Source of the DNA: Lacinutrix sp. Hel_I_90
GTDB lineage: Bacteria > Bacteroidota > Bacteroidia > Flavobacteriales > Flavobacteriaceae
DNA: 64,000 nucleotides
Assembly (NCBI RefSeq): GCF_000934685.1
Contig: NZ_JYNQ01000001.1
Span: forward strand, 372,001 to 436,000
Reading direction: 5' to 3'
Shown: in pieces, positions 26,942 through 34,913 of the stretch
How the letters are laid out: every line of letters begins with the position of its first letter
Numbering within the stretch: the first letter of the stretch is position 1
Program-made: the position numbers and the translations under genes
Notes under the pieces: generated by a model
What the model was told of the DNA's origin: nothing
What the model saw: the letters and a program-made list of their open reading frames with translations, nothing else
The model's database searches: none

Positions 26942-27229
26942 CTATGTTAAATGGTCTGTATTACGCTCCAAGTCTTCATTACCGTCTCCTCCTTGACTAT
27001 ATAATTCATTTTCCTCATCTTTTAAAGTGGCAGACTTTTTAGTCTTAGGCGAGTCACGACCAGGGATATCTAAATCCTTTCCAGAAAAATCAACTGCTTT
27101 TTTTCTTTCGTTGTTAAGTAAACGATCATCACCACCATCTGATCTCGTATTTTCTTTTCGCTCTCTTAATGCCTGTAAGTCGTCTTTGGTTACTTCTGAG
27201 TTGTACTCTTTTTTATCTTTTGCTTTCAT
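26942..27229 (-). CDS. Hydrophilic, probably disordered small protein
   Basis: The 95-residue product is almost entirely charged (KDKKEYNSEVTKDDLQALRE, DDRLLNNERKKAVDFSGKDL, ENELYSQGGDGNEDLERNTD). Hydrophobic core residues are scarce and no membrane or signal segment is seen, so it is likely disordered. Such proteins occur in flavobacteria near stress genes and may be desiccation- or osmotic-stress-related; that is inference. A clear terminator follows 28 bases after the stop. Confidence 0.65.
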   Translation of the reverse strand: MKAKDKKEYNSEVTKDDLQALRERKENTRSDGGDDRLLNNERKKAVDFSGKDLDIPGRDSPKTKKSATLKDEENELYSQGGDGNEDLERNTDHLT

Positions 27230-27545
27230 AGTTCAAGTTTTAAATTAATAAATAACAGGTTTTTAATTCCATTAAAAACACTAATAATGTATTATAAAAC
27301 TAAGAGAGACCTTACTTTAAAAAAATAAAAAATTAATTCATTTGCTTATACGATAGTATAATTATTTGTCTGATAGTTTGATTTTTAGGTAAAGCAAAAA
27401 GCATTAATCCTCAAACAGCTTATTGCGTAACTAGCACATATCATATTATTTAGAGCTCATTTGGTTTTCTACTCATAAGATATTCTTAAATGATTGGTAT
27501 TAGAAATTATGAATATTAACTTTAGGAAAGAACAAAAAAAAACAT
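27230..27545. other. Intergenic divergent promoter region
   Basis: This 316-base AT-rich stretch separates the hydrophilic-protein gene (minus) from the old-yellow-enzyme operon (plus). I see no gene or RNA. A promoter candidate for the right-hand operon is listed separately. Confidence 0.5.
27494..27524 (+). promoter_or_regulatory. Candidate promoter of the old-yellow-enzyme operon
   Basis: TTG at 27494-27496 and TAACTTTA at 27517-27524 are 20 bases apart, close to the Bacteroidota TTG-N19/20-TAnnTTTG form (last base differs). The predicted start of transcription would lie about 15 bases before the ATG at 27546. Confidence 0.45.
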
Positions 27546-28613
27546 ATGAAACTATTTGAACCTTTCGATCTAAAGAATAAAAAATTAAAAAATAGAATTG
27601 TCATGGCGCCAATGACGCGTTCCAGAGCAGTCGATAATATTCCAAATGCCCTTATGGCAAACTATTACAGACAGCGCGCTGGAGCAGGTTTAATTATTTC
27701 AGAGGGGACTTCGCCTTCTGTTAATGGTTTAGGTTATCCTAGAATTCCTGGCGCGTATTCGCCAGCTCAAATAGAAGGTTGGAAAGCTATCGCTGATGCG
27801 ATACATGAAAAAGGAAGTGTGTTTTTCTTACAGTTAATGCATTGTGGACGTGTAACTTCTTCAGAGAACTTACCAGAAATGGGTGAAACAATAGCGCCAA
27901 GTGCAGTAAAAGCTGCTGGTGAAATGATGACAGACACAAAGGGATTAGTAGCACATGAAACACCGAAAAAAATGACTCACGAAGATATTGAAGCCACCCA
28001 GCAGGAGTATGTGAATTGTGCTCAGAATCTTATAAGAGTAGGAGTAGATGGCGTTGAATTACATTCGGCGAATGGCTATTTAATGGAACAATTTTTAAAT
28101 CCGAAATCAAATTTAAGAACAGATGATTATGGGGGCAATTTTAAAAACAGAGCACGATTTGTTATAGAAACAGTGAAGAAAGTGGTTGCTGCTATTGGAG
28201 CAGAAAACGTAGGAATACGTTTCTCTCCCTATGGAGAAATGAATGATATGCAATCAGATTACGATGATTTAGTTTCGCTTTATGTGTACCTAGCGACTGA
28301 ACTTAAAGCCTTAGGCATCGCGTATATTCATATTGTAGACCACAGAGGGGAAATGGGAGCTCCCCAATTTAAAACTGATATTAAAGAAACTATAAAAGGA
28401 GCTTTTGCGGGTACTGTTATTACTGGTGGTGAAATCGATTCTAAAGAAAAAGCGCAAGAGGTGTTAGCTCATGGTTTTGATTTAGCCTACATAGGCAGAT
28501 CATTTATAAGTAACCCCGATTTAGTAGAAAAACTAAAACACGGTAAAGCGTTAACGAAGCCAAAAGAAGCCTTGTTTTATACTTCTGGAGCTGAAGGTTA
28601 TACAGATTATTAA
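27546..28613 (+). CDS. Old yellow enzyme family alkene reductase (NemA-like)
   Basis: The 355-residue FMN barrel shows MAPMTRSRAVDN at the N terminus, the active-site HSANGYLMEQFLNPKSNLRTDDYGG (substrate His/Asn and Tyr nearby) and the phosphate-binding VITGGEID and YIGRSFISNPDLVEKL. It reduces electrophilic double bonds and nitro compounds using NADPH. In E. coli nemA is controlled by the TetR-type NemR; here a TetR gene lies in the facing operon. An aldehyde dehydrogenase follows 18 bases later, most likely in the same transcript. Confidence 0.94.
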   Translation: MKLFEPFDLKNKKLKNRIVMAPMTRSRAVDNIPNALMANYYRQRAGAGLIISEGTSPSVNGLGYPRIPGAYSPAQIEGWKAIADAIHEKGSVFFLQLMHCGRVTSSENLPEMGETIAPSAVKAAGEMMTDTKGLVAHETPKKMTHEDIEATQQEYVNCAQNLIRVGVDGVELHSANGYLMEQFLNPKSNLRTDDYGGNFKNRARFVIETVKKVVAAIGAENVGIRFSPYGEMNDMQSDYDDLVSLYVYLATELKALGIAYIHIVDHRGEMGAPQFKTDIKETIKGAFAGTVITGGEIDSKEKAQEVLAHGFDLAYIGRSFISNPDLVEKLKHGKALTKPKEALFYTSGAEGYTDY

Positions 28614-28631
28614 TCAATAAAAAAGAAAGTT

Positions 28632-30029
28632 ATGAGTAACGATAAAAAAGAAAAAGGATTTGAAACCATAAACCCAACAACTGAAAAATCTATTAAACAC
28701 TATGATTTTATGACTGAAGAACAAGCCTTCGCTGCTGTTAAATCATGTCATGAAGCTTTTCTAAATTGGAAAATAAAACCCTTAGAGGAGCGCGCAAAAA
28801 TCATTAAAGCCATTGGCAAAGCCTTAGACAACAATAAGGAGGAATTAGCAGAGCTTATGACTGAGGAAATGGGCAAACTCATTACGCATGGTTATCAGGA
28901 AATAGAGCTGTGTTCTGGTATTTGTGAATACACCGCAACAGAAGGTATGAAACAGTTACAAGATGAAGAGCGTACACTACCCAATGGAGGTAAGGGGATT
29001 ATTCAACAGGCACCAATAGGTGTTATTTACGGTATTCAACCTTGGAATTTCCCTACCTATCAAGTGGTGCGTTACGCCATTGTTAATCTTATGGCTGGAA
29101 ATGGCGTGTTATTAAAACATGCACAAAACGTTACTGGTACAGCTTTAAGGCTAAAGACCATTTTTGAAAAGGCAGGTGTGCCAAAAAACATTTTTACTGT
29201 TTTAATTTTAGATCACGATTTGTCTGATAAGATTATAACCCATGATTTAGTTCGTGGCGTTACACTTACAGGCAGTTCAGGTGCCGGACAACACATTGCT
29301 AAAATTGCTGGTGAAGCACTAAAGAAAACGGTATTAGAATTAGGAAGTAATGATGCTTATCTAGTTTTAGAGGATGCAGATATAGCTTTGGCAGTAAAAA
29401 CCTGTATTCAGGGACGTGTTTATAATAATGGAGAAACATGTGTAGCGGCAAAGCGTTTTATTGTTGTAGAAAAGGTCTATGACGCATTCAAAAACGCTTT
29501 TGTGGAAGGCATGCAAAAAATAAACTATGGAAACCCTAAGGATTCAGATTCAAAATTGGGGCCTATAGCAAGAAAAGATTTAAGGGATACTATTCACGAA
29601 CAGGTCGTGGAGAGCCTCAAAAAAGGCGCAGAAATTTTATGTGGTGGAGAAATGCCCGATGGTACTGGTTATTTTTATCCTGCCTCAATATTAGGAAACG
29701 TGAAACCGGGGCAACCGGCTTACGATGAAGAGCTTTTTGGACCGGTAGCCTCATTAATTAAAGCAAAAGATGATACAGATGCCATGCGCATTGCTAACGA
29801 TAGTCGTTTTGGCTTGGGTGGTGGCATTTTTAGTAAAGATGAAGATAAAGCCATAGCCTTAGCTAAAATGCATTTCGATACTGGTATGATTAATATTAAT
29901 TCTTACGGATTAGCACATCCTAATATGCCTTTTGGGGGAGTTAAAGATTCAGGCTATGGCAGGGAACATGGCGGATTTGGTATTCGGGAGTTCGTGAACA
30001 CAAAATCTATTCTGCTAAATAAGAATTAG
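28632..30029 (+). CDS. Aldehyde dehydrogenase (succinate-semialdehyde dehydrogenase-like)
   Basis: The 465-residue enzyme carries the ALDH catalytic Glu in LELGSNDAYLVLEDADI and catalytic Cys in YNNGETCVAAKRF, with the NAD(P) loop TGSSGAGQHIAK. The oxyanion Asn is in IQPWNFPTYQ. It oxidises aldehydes, probably of the succinate-semialdehyde dehydrogenase branch, in the cytoplasm. Length is slightly short but complete. It ends the old-yellow-enzyme operon ahead of a strong terminator shared with the facing DJ-1 gene. Confidence 0.93.
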   Translation: MSNDKKEKGFETINPTTEKSIKHYDFMTEEQAFAAVKSCHEAFLNWKIKPLEERAKIIKAIGKALDNNKEELAELMTEEMGKLITHGYQEIELCSGICEYTATEGMKQLQDEERTLPNGGKGIIQQAPIGVIYGIQPWNFPTYQVVRYAIVNLMAGNGVLLKHAQNVTGTALRLKTIFEKAGVPKNIFTVLILDHDLSDKIITHDLVRGVTLTGSSGAGQHIAKIAGEALKKTVLELGSNDAYLVLEDADIALAVKTCIQGRVYNNGETCVAAKRFIVVEKVYDAFKNAFVEGMQKINYGNPKDSDSKLGPIARKDLRDTIHEQVVESLKKGAEILCGGEMPDGTGYFYPASILGNVKPGQPAYDEELFGPVASLIKAKDDTDAMRIANDSRFGLGGGIFSKDEDKAIALAKMHFDTGMININSYGLAHPNMPFGGVKDSGYGREHGGFGIREFVNTKSILLNKN

Positions 30030-30052
30030 AAGCGGACTTTTAGTTATAACTT

Positions 30053-30091
30053 AAAAAAAGCCTGTAAACTTAATGTTTACAGGCTTTTTTA
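30053..30091. terminator. Bidirectional terminator between convergent detox operons
   Basis: AAAAAAGCCTGTAAAC and GTTTACAGGCTTTTTT pair perfectly around TTAAT. With A's on one side and T's on the other, it can stop both the aldehyde-dehydrogenase and the DJ-1/PfpI transcripts. Confidence 0.93.
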
Positions 30092-30109
30092 ATTTGTCTA
30101 CTAAGATGC

Positions 30110-30916
30110 TTATTTAATCGCTTCTAATAATTTTTCGGCAACCAATTCAGACGATGCAGGATTTTGTCCTGTAATTAAATTACCGTCTTGTAAAACATGT
30201 ACGCTCCAATCATCACCTTTCGAGTAGATACCACCATTTTCTTTTAACATGTCTTCAACTAAAAAAGGTACAACATCTGTTAAACCCACTGCTTTTTCTT
30301 CAGAATTTGTAAACCCAGTCACTTTTTTGCCTTTTACTAAAGCAGAACCATCTTCATTTTTAACCCCTTTTAAAGCTGCTGGTGCATGACAAACAAAGGC
30401 AATAGGCTTGTTTTGCTTATTAAAAGTTTCTATTAAGGTTATTGAGTGTTTGTCATTTGCTAAATCCCATAATGGTCCATGACCTCCTGGATAAAATACA
30501 GCGTCATAATCTTTAGGGTTGACTTCAGCTAAAACCTTTGTGTTGTTAATTTTATTCTGAGCTTGTGTATCTTTATTATAACGCTCAGTTGCTTCGGTGG
30601 TAGCATCTGCTGCAGTACTGCTTGGGTCAATGGGCGCTTTTCCGCCTTTTGGAGTTGCCAGTGTTACGTTAACACCTTTGTCTGTTAATGTGTAATATGG
30701 ATTTGCAAATTCTTCAACCCAAAACCCTGTTTTTTTTCCTGTGTCTCCTAATTTATCGTGAGAGGTTAATACAAATAATACGTTCATTTCTTTATCTTTT
30801 TTAAGTTCTGTTTTTTCTTCCGAAACGCTTTCAGAAGGTTCCTCTTTTTTAGTCTCATTACAACTTGAAGCTGTAATGATTGTTAGCGCCAAGGCTAATG
30901 TTTTTACTATTTTCAT
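30110..30916 (-). CDS. DJ-1/PfpI family lipoprotein
   Basis: The 268-residue product starts with a lipoprotein signal (MKIVKTLALALTIITASSC, lipobox ASSC). The mature part is a class-I glutamine-amidotransferase-like domain of DJ-1/PfpI type, with YPGGHGPLWDLA and the nucleophile elbow AFVCHAPAAL. Close relatives include Hsp31-type glyoxalase III/chaperones, and the lipid anchor places this one in the periplasm. It is the last gene of the TetR-led operon, 9 bases after the iron alcohol dehydrogenase, which fits a role in dicarbonyl or electrophile clearance. Confidence 0.9.
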   Translation of the reverse strand: MKIVKTLALALTIITASSCNETKKEEPSESVSEEKTELKKDKEMNVLFVLTSHDKLGDTGKKTGFWVEEFANPYYTLTDKGVNVTLATPKGGKAPIDPSSTAADATTEATERYNKDTQAQNKINNTKVLAEVNPKDYDAVFYPGGHGPLWDLANDKHSITLIETFNKQNKPIAFVCHAPAALKGVKNEDGSALVKGKKVTGFTNSEEKAVGLTDVVPFLVEDMLKENGGIYSKGDDWSVHVLQDGNLITGQNPASSELVAEKLLEAIK

Positions 30917-30925
30917 AATTTTAAA

Positions 30926-32086
30926 TTAATAAGCCATTTTTACTATTTTTTCTACGTTATCTGGTGATAGCGATTGATGCTCACCTAATCCTAACCAGCC
31001 ACGATCTGTAAAACGTTGTGCTATTTTTTCGGCAGTCCCTTCGTAATCTTTAGTGTAATCAGATAACTTAGTGTCAATTCCTAATTCATGGAAAAATGCT
31101 TCTGTTTTTTCAATGGCAGCATACGCTTTATCGTCTATGCTTCCTTCCGTTATATTCCAAACACGTTCGCCATATTGTGACAACTTTTCTTTTTTGGCTT
31201 CAAAATTAAACTTGTAATGACTTGGAGTAATTACGGCTAAAGTACGGGCGTGATCAATTCCAAATAAAGCAGTCAACTCGTGCCCCATGGCATGAACAGC
31301 CCAATCTGTTGGCACCCCTTTTTGTATTAATCCGTTTAAAGCCATGGTGCAACTCCACATAAAATTGGAAGCCGCCTTATAATCTGTTGGATCTTTTAAT
31401 ACCTTAGGAGCGACTTCAATTAAGGTTTGTAAAATGCTTTCAGCAAAACGATCTTGCAATATGGCGCCTATTGGGTAGGTCATATACTGCTCTAAAACAT
31501 GAGTAAAAGCATCTGTTAAACCATTTGCTAATTGACGTTCTGGAATAGACGTAATAACTTGAGGATCCAATATTGAGAACTCAGGAAATAAACCAGGTCC
31601 GCCCATTGCTAGTTTTTCCTTGGTTTCCTTTCTTGTAATGACAGCACCAGAATTCATTTCAGATCCGGTTGCTGGAAGTGTTAACACAACACCAAACGGC
31701 ATTCCTTTCTCGGTTCTAATGTTTTTGCTTAAAATATCCCATGGTGTTTCACCTTCATAAACGGCAGCTGAAGATAAAAATTTAGTACCATCAATGACAG
31801 ACCCGCCACCAACGGCTAATAAATACGTAATATTTTCGTGTTTAATGACTTTTAAAGCATCCATTAATACGGCATACTCTGGATTTGCAGGAATACCGCC
31901 AAACTCAATAACCGCTACTTTAGATAAAGCCATTTTTACTTGGTCGTAAATGCCGTTTTTCTTAATGCTTCCTCCACCATAAAGTAATAAGACTTTAGCA
32001 TCGTTAGGAATTTCATTTGCTAATTTGTCTATGGTATCCTTTCCAAAAATAATTTTGGTAGGATTTTTAAATTCAAAATTGTTCAT
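30926..32086 (-). CDS. Iron-containing alcohol dehydrogenase (YqhD/BDH-like)
   Basis: The 386-residue protein has the Fe-ADH fold: NAD(P)-binding LLYGGGSIKKNGIYDQV and LAVGGGSVIDGTKF, and metal ligands within DAFTHVLEQYMTY, AMGHELTALFGIDHARTL. The GGGSxxK pattern and total sequence resemble YqhD-type NADPH aldehyde reductases that clear short-chain and lipid-derived aldehydes. Cytoplasmic. It lies 26 bases after the MDR-type gene in the TetR operon. Confidence 0.93.
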   Translation of the reverse strand: MNNFEFKNPTKIIFGKDTIDKLANEIPNDAKVLLLYGGGSIKKNGIYDQVKMALSKVAVIEFGGIPANPEYAVLMDALKVIKHENITYLLAVGGGSVIDGTKFLSSAAVYEGETPWDILSKNIRTEKGMPFGVVLTLPATGSEMNSGAVITRKETKEKLAMGGPGLFPEFSILDPQVITSIPERQLANGLTDAFTHVLEQYMTYPIGAILQDRFAESILQTLIEVAPKVLKDPTDYKAASNFMWSCTMALNGLIQKGVPTDWAVHAMGHELTALFGIDHARTLAVITPSHYKFNFEAKKEKLSQYGERVWNITEGSIDDKAYAAIEKTEAFFHELGIDTKLSDYTKDYEGTAEKIAQRFTDRGWLGLGEHQSLSPDNVEKIVKMAY

Positions 32087-32112
32087 TTTATTATTTTTTA
32101 GTGCTTTAAAAT

Positions 32113-33111
32113 TTATATTTCAACAAGCATTTTGCCTTTCTTTTTCCCTTCTAATAAGTCTAAAAAAGCTTGTGGAATATTTTCAAAACCTTCAACAATG
32201 GTTTCTGTATAGGTGAGTTTGCCTTCTTGTAACCAACGCGCTAGTTGGTTGATTGCTTCCGGAAATTTTTCAGTATAATTAGAGACAATAAAGCCTTGCA
32301 TTAGGGCGCTATTTTTTATTAAAAAGGGCTGAACACTTACACTATGAGGAATTTCTGTACTGTTGTATACCGAAATAGCCCCACAGATAACCAGTCTCGC
32401 AAATTGATTGATATTAAACAAAACTGCATCAGATATAGGACCACCAACATTATCAAAATACACATCAACACCATTTGGTGCTGCTGTTTTTATCGCAGCT
32501 TTCATATCTTTAGTGGTCTTGTAGTTTATCGCATGGTCAAAACCAAATTCAGAAGTTAACATTTTTATTTTTTCGTCTGTTCCAGCAATTCCAATAACGG
32601 TAAGGCCTAGGATTTTTCCAATTTGCCCAACAACACTTCCCACAGCACCTGCAGCACCCGAAACGACCAAAGTCTCTCCTTGCTTTGGCTTTCCTATTTC
32701 GTTCAGACCTAAATAGGCTGTTAATCCAGTGAGACCTAAAACACCAAGATAGGCACTTAATTTCGCTTTTTCTTCATCGACCTTTAGTAAACCATCGCCT
32801 TTTGAAATTTGTCGAGTTTTCCAATCTAAGCGTCCAGAGACAAAATCTCCAACTTTAAATTTTTCATCTTTTGAAGCCATAACCTTTGCAATGATACCAG
32901 AAGATATGGGTTTGCCTAGCTCGAAAGGAGGGATGTAGGATTTTGCATCGTTCATTCTTCCTCTTAAATAGGGATCGACAGACACATAAGTAGTTTCTAA
33001 AAGTAATTCATCCTGCTTAATATTGAAATCATTGTCTTCTTTTATAAACTCAAAATCTGATAATTTTGGTTTACCTATCGGTCTATTTTTGAATAAAATG
33101 GATTGTGTCAT
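32113..33111 (-). CDS. NADP-dependent MDR oxidoreductase (leukotriene-hydroxydehydrogenase / CurA type)
   Basis: The 332-residue medium-chain reductase lacks zinc ligands. It has VDPYLRGRMNDAKSYIPPF near the N terminus and the Rossmann motif LVVSGAAGAVGSVVGQIGK, followed by VDVYFDNVGG. These are signatures of the PTGR/CurA/YncB family, which reduces alpha,beta-unsaturated carbonyls. This agrees with its place in an electrophile-responsive operon, between nitroreductase (11 bases upstream) and Fe-ADH. Confidence 0.93.
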   Translation of the reverse strand: MTQSILFKNRPIGKPKLSDFEFIKEDNDFNIKQDELLLETTYVSVDPYLRGRMNDAKSYIPPFELGKPISSGIIAKVMASKDEKFKVGDFVSGRLDWKTRQISKGDGLLKVDEEKAKLSAYLGVLGLTGLTAYLGLNEIGKPKQGETLVVSGAAGAVGSVVGQIGKILGLTVIGIAGTDEKIKMLTSEFGFDHAINYKTTKDMKAAIKTAAPNGVDVYFDNVGGPISDAVLFNINQFARLVICGAISVYNSTEIPHSVSVQPFLIKNSALMQGFIVSNYTEKFPEAINQLARWLQEGKLTYTETIVEGFENIPQAFLDLLEGKKKGKMLVEI

Positions 33112-33122
33112 AAGAATTGTTT

Positions 33123-33755
33123 TTAATCGATTAGTGTTATTAAATCCTCTATGGGCTTTCTCACTTTCTCTAAGTCATCCAACCAGTCTTCTTTTGGAGC
33201 ACGATAACCCAATGTAAGCATAACAGTACTGCGTAACCCTTTTTCTTTTAGCCCTAATATTTTATCTACAGCTTCTGCATCAAAGCCTTCCATAGGGGTT
33301 GTATCTACTTTTTCGTATGCTGCGGCTACCATAGCTATGCCTAAAGCGATGTATGCTTGTTTCGCAGCGTGATTAAAGTTTTCTTCGGTATCTTTTTGTG
33401 GATAAGAATTTAGGAGTTGTTGTCTGTAATTTTCCCAACCTTCATTTTTAAAGCCACGGATGTTGTTCGTTAAATCGAACATATAATTAATACGCTCTGC
33501 AGTATACGTGTCCCAAGCAGCAAATACCAAAAGATGAGAACATTCTGTAATGACCGATTGGTCCCAAGCAACAGGTCTAATTTGTTGTTTTACTTTTGCG
33601 TTAGTTATCACGATAATTTCAAAGGGTTGTAAGCCACTGGAGGTTGGTGCTAAACGGGCCGCTTCAATAATTTTATCTACTTTTTCTTGTGGTACAGTTT
33701 CACCATTCATCGCTTTTGTAGCGTATCTCCAATTTAATTTTTCTAATAATTCCAT
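33123..33755 (-). CDS. Nitroreductase-family NAD(P)H oxidoreductase (NfsB-like)
   Basis: The 210-residue flavoprotein shows RYATKAMNGETVPQEKVDKI, RLAPTSSGLQPFEIIV and AYIALGIAMVAAAYEKVDTTPMEGF, typical of oxygen-insensitive NfsB-type nitroreductases. It acts as an FMN dimer reducing nitroaromatics and quinones. It is the second gene of the TetR operon, 30 bases after the regulator. Confidence 0.93.
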   Translation of the reverse strand: MELLEKLNWRYATKAMNGETVPQEKVDKIIEAARLAPTSSGLQPFEIIVITNAKVKQQIRPVAWDQSVITECSHLLVFAAWDTYTAERINYMFDLTNNIRGFKNEGWENYRQQLLNSYPQKDTEENFNHAAKQAYIALGIAMVAAAYEKVDTTPMEGFDAEAVDKILGLKEKGLRSTVMLTLGYRAPKEDWLDDLEKVRKPIEDLITLID

Positions 33756-33785
33756 ATTTTATATTCTAATACTTAATGTTTTTAT

Positions 33786-34364
33786 TTATTGTTTTATGCT
33801 ATCCCAAGCCGCTTGATAGGCTTCCTCTATGGTGTTTTTATTAATTTTAAAACTACCGCGTTCTTGCATCATCATTAAAAATGAAAGGGGATTAATTGTA
33901 TAGGCATACAAGATGTAATCTGAGAGTGGTTTAATTAAGCTCTCTTGTCTCCCGCGTTCCCACAAGTCGAGTAGGGGTTGTAAGTGTTTTATCCCTTCCT
34001 GTGTACTAGCTTCATCTATAACAGGTGTGTTATCGCATTGTGCTAAAAACAAAGCTTCTTCAACTTCTTTTAATTTAAAGTTGGCTATGCGCTTCCAAAT
34101 GAGTTCAAACCCTTCTTTCACGGGCATATCAGTCGTGTACGCATCAAAAGCATAAGCAGTGAAAGCAGCCTTTACCTGTATATAGACTTTATTAACTAAA
34201 TCTTGTTTGTTTTCAAAATACAAATAAATAGTGGCAGGTGAAACCTTAGCCATTTTTGCAATTTTAGACATTGGTGTAGCGTGAAACCCGTTATTGTTTA
34301 CTAAGGTTATTGTTGCTTTAACCAAGGCTTCCCGTTTAATCTCACTTTTACTTAATACGTGCAT
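33786..34364 (-). CDS. TetR/AcrR family repressor of the detox operon
   Basis: The 192-residue regulator has an N-terminal HTH (KREALVKATITLVNNNGFHATPMSKIAKMAKVSPATIYLYFENK) of TetR type and a ligand-binding helical C-terminal domain. It leads an operon with nitroreductase, MDR, Fe-ADH and DJ-1 genes, separated by 30, 11, 26 and 9 bases. A perfect palindrome upstream lies between -33 and -7 positions, so self-repression released by reactive electrophiles is likely. A cysteine-based sensor as in NemR is not evident: the only Cys is in LAQCDNTP. Confidence 0.93.
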   Translation of the reverse strand: MHVLSKSEIKREALVKATITLVNNNGFHATPMSKIAKMAKVSPATIYLYFENKQDLVNKVYIQVKAAFTAYAFDAYTTDMPVKEGFELIWKRIANFKLKEVEEALFLAQCDNTPVIDEASTQEGIKHLQPLLDLWERGRQESLIKPLSDYILYAYTINPLSFLMMMQERGSFKINKNTIEEAYQAAWDSIKQ

Positions 34365-34381
34365 AACAATTAATTAGTGTG

Positions 34382-34410
34382 CAAATATACGATAAAAATG
34401 AACGTTCATT
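34382..34410 (-). promoter_or_regulatory. TetR operon promoter with palindromic operator
   Basis: On the minus strand TATATTTG (34389 to 34382) fits the -7 box. The perfect 14-base palindrome AATGAACGTTCATT at 34397-34410 lies 7 bases upstream of it, so a bound repressor dimer would cover the promoter spacer. The start codon at 34364 follows at a usual distance. Confidence 0.72.
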
Positions 34411-34619
34411 CTTTTTTTAACATTAGTTTATAATCTTGTTAACAGGTTCTAAAAGAACTACTTTGGAGTTGCTAGTGGAGAAAAAGAAAGTACTACATCG
34501 AGAGCTATAAATTTAAGTTTTAGATCCTCTTTAGTTTTAATGATGAATTTGATATAGAACAGAATCGTGGCACGCTAATTGCCCTATATATAATAATTAT
34601 TAAATTAAAATATATTACA

Positions 34620-34811
34620 ATGAGTAAAGGAACAGTAAAGTTCTTCAATGACGCCAAAGGTTTTGGATTCATCACAGAAGAAGGTTCAAACGAAGAACAT
34701 TTTGTACACATTTCTGGATTAATAGACGAAATTCGTGAAGGCGATGACGTTGAGTTTGATTTACAGGAAGGTAAAAAAGGATTAAATGCAGTAAACGTAA
34801 AAGTTTTATAA
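34620..34811 (+). CDS. Cold-shock domain protein, copy 1
   Basis: The 63-residue CspA-like protein has both RNA-binding motifs, KGFGFITEEG (RNP1) and HFVHIS (RNP2). It binds single-stranded nucleic acid and unwinds RNA structure. It is preceded by about 250 bases without a gene and a long AU-rich leader, as in thermoregulated csp mRNAs, and is followed by a strong terminator. A second copy at 43172 differs at 8 of 63 positions. A DEAD-box helicase gene follows. Confidence 0.96.
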   Translation: MSKGTVKFFNDAKGFGFITEEGSNEEHFVHISGLIDEIREGDDVEFDLQEGKKGLNAVNVKVL

Positions 34812-34833
34812 CATATAAGTTACTTTTTAGTAA

Positions 34834-34866
34834 AAGCCCACCAATTCATTTTGGTGGGCTTTTTTG
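34834..34866 (+). terminator. Terminator after csp copy 1
   Basis: AAGCCCACCAA and TTGGTGGGCTT pair perfectly around TTCATT, then TTTTT. It separates csp from the helicase gene starting at 34914. Confidence 0.93.
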
Positions 34867-34913
34867 TTTAATACTGCCACAACTGTACTTATCTTTGCCT
34901 AAAATTATTTTTT

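Noticed and set aside
34411-34619. A small RNA gene upstream of csp copy 1
   Set aside because: There is no internal terminator or stable fold I can support; a long csp leader explains the region.
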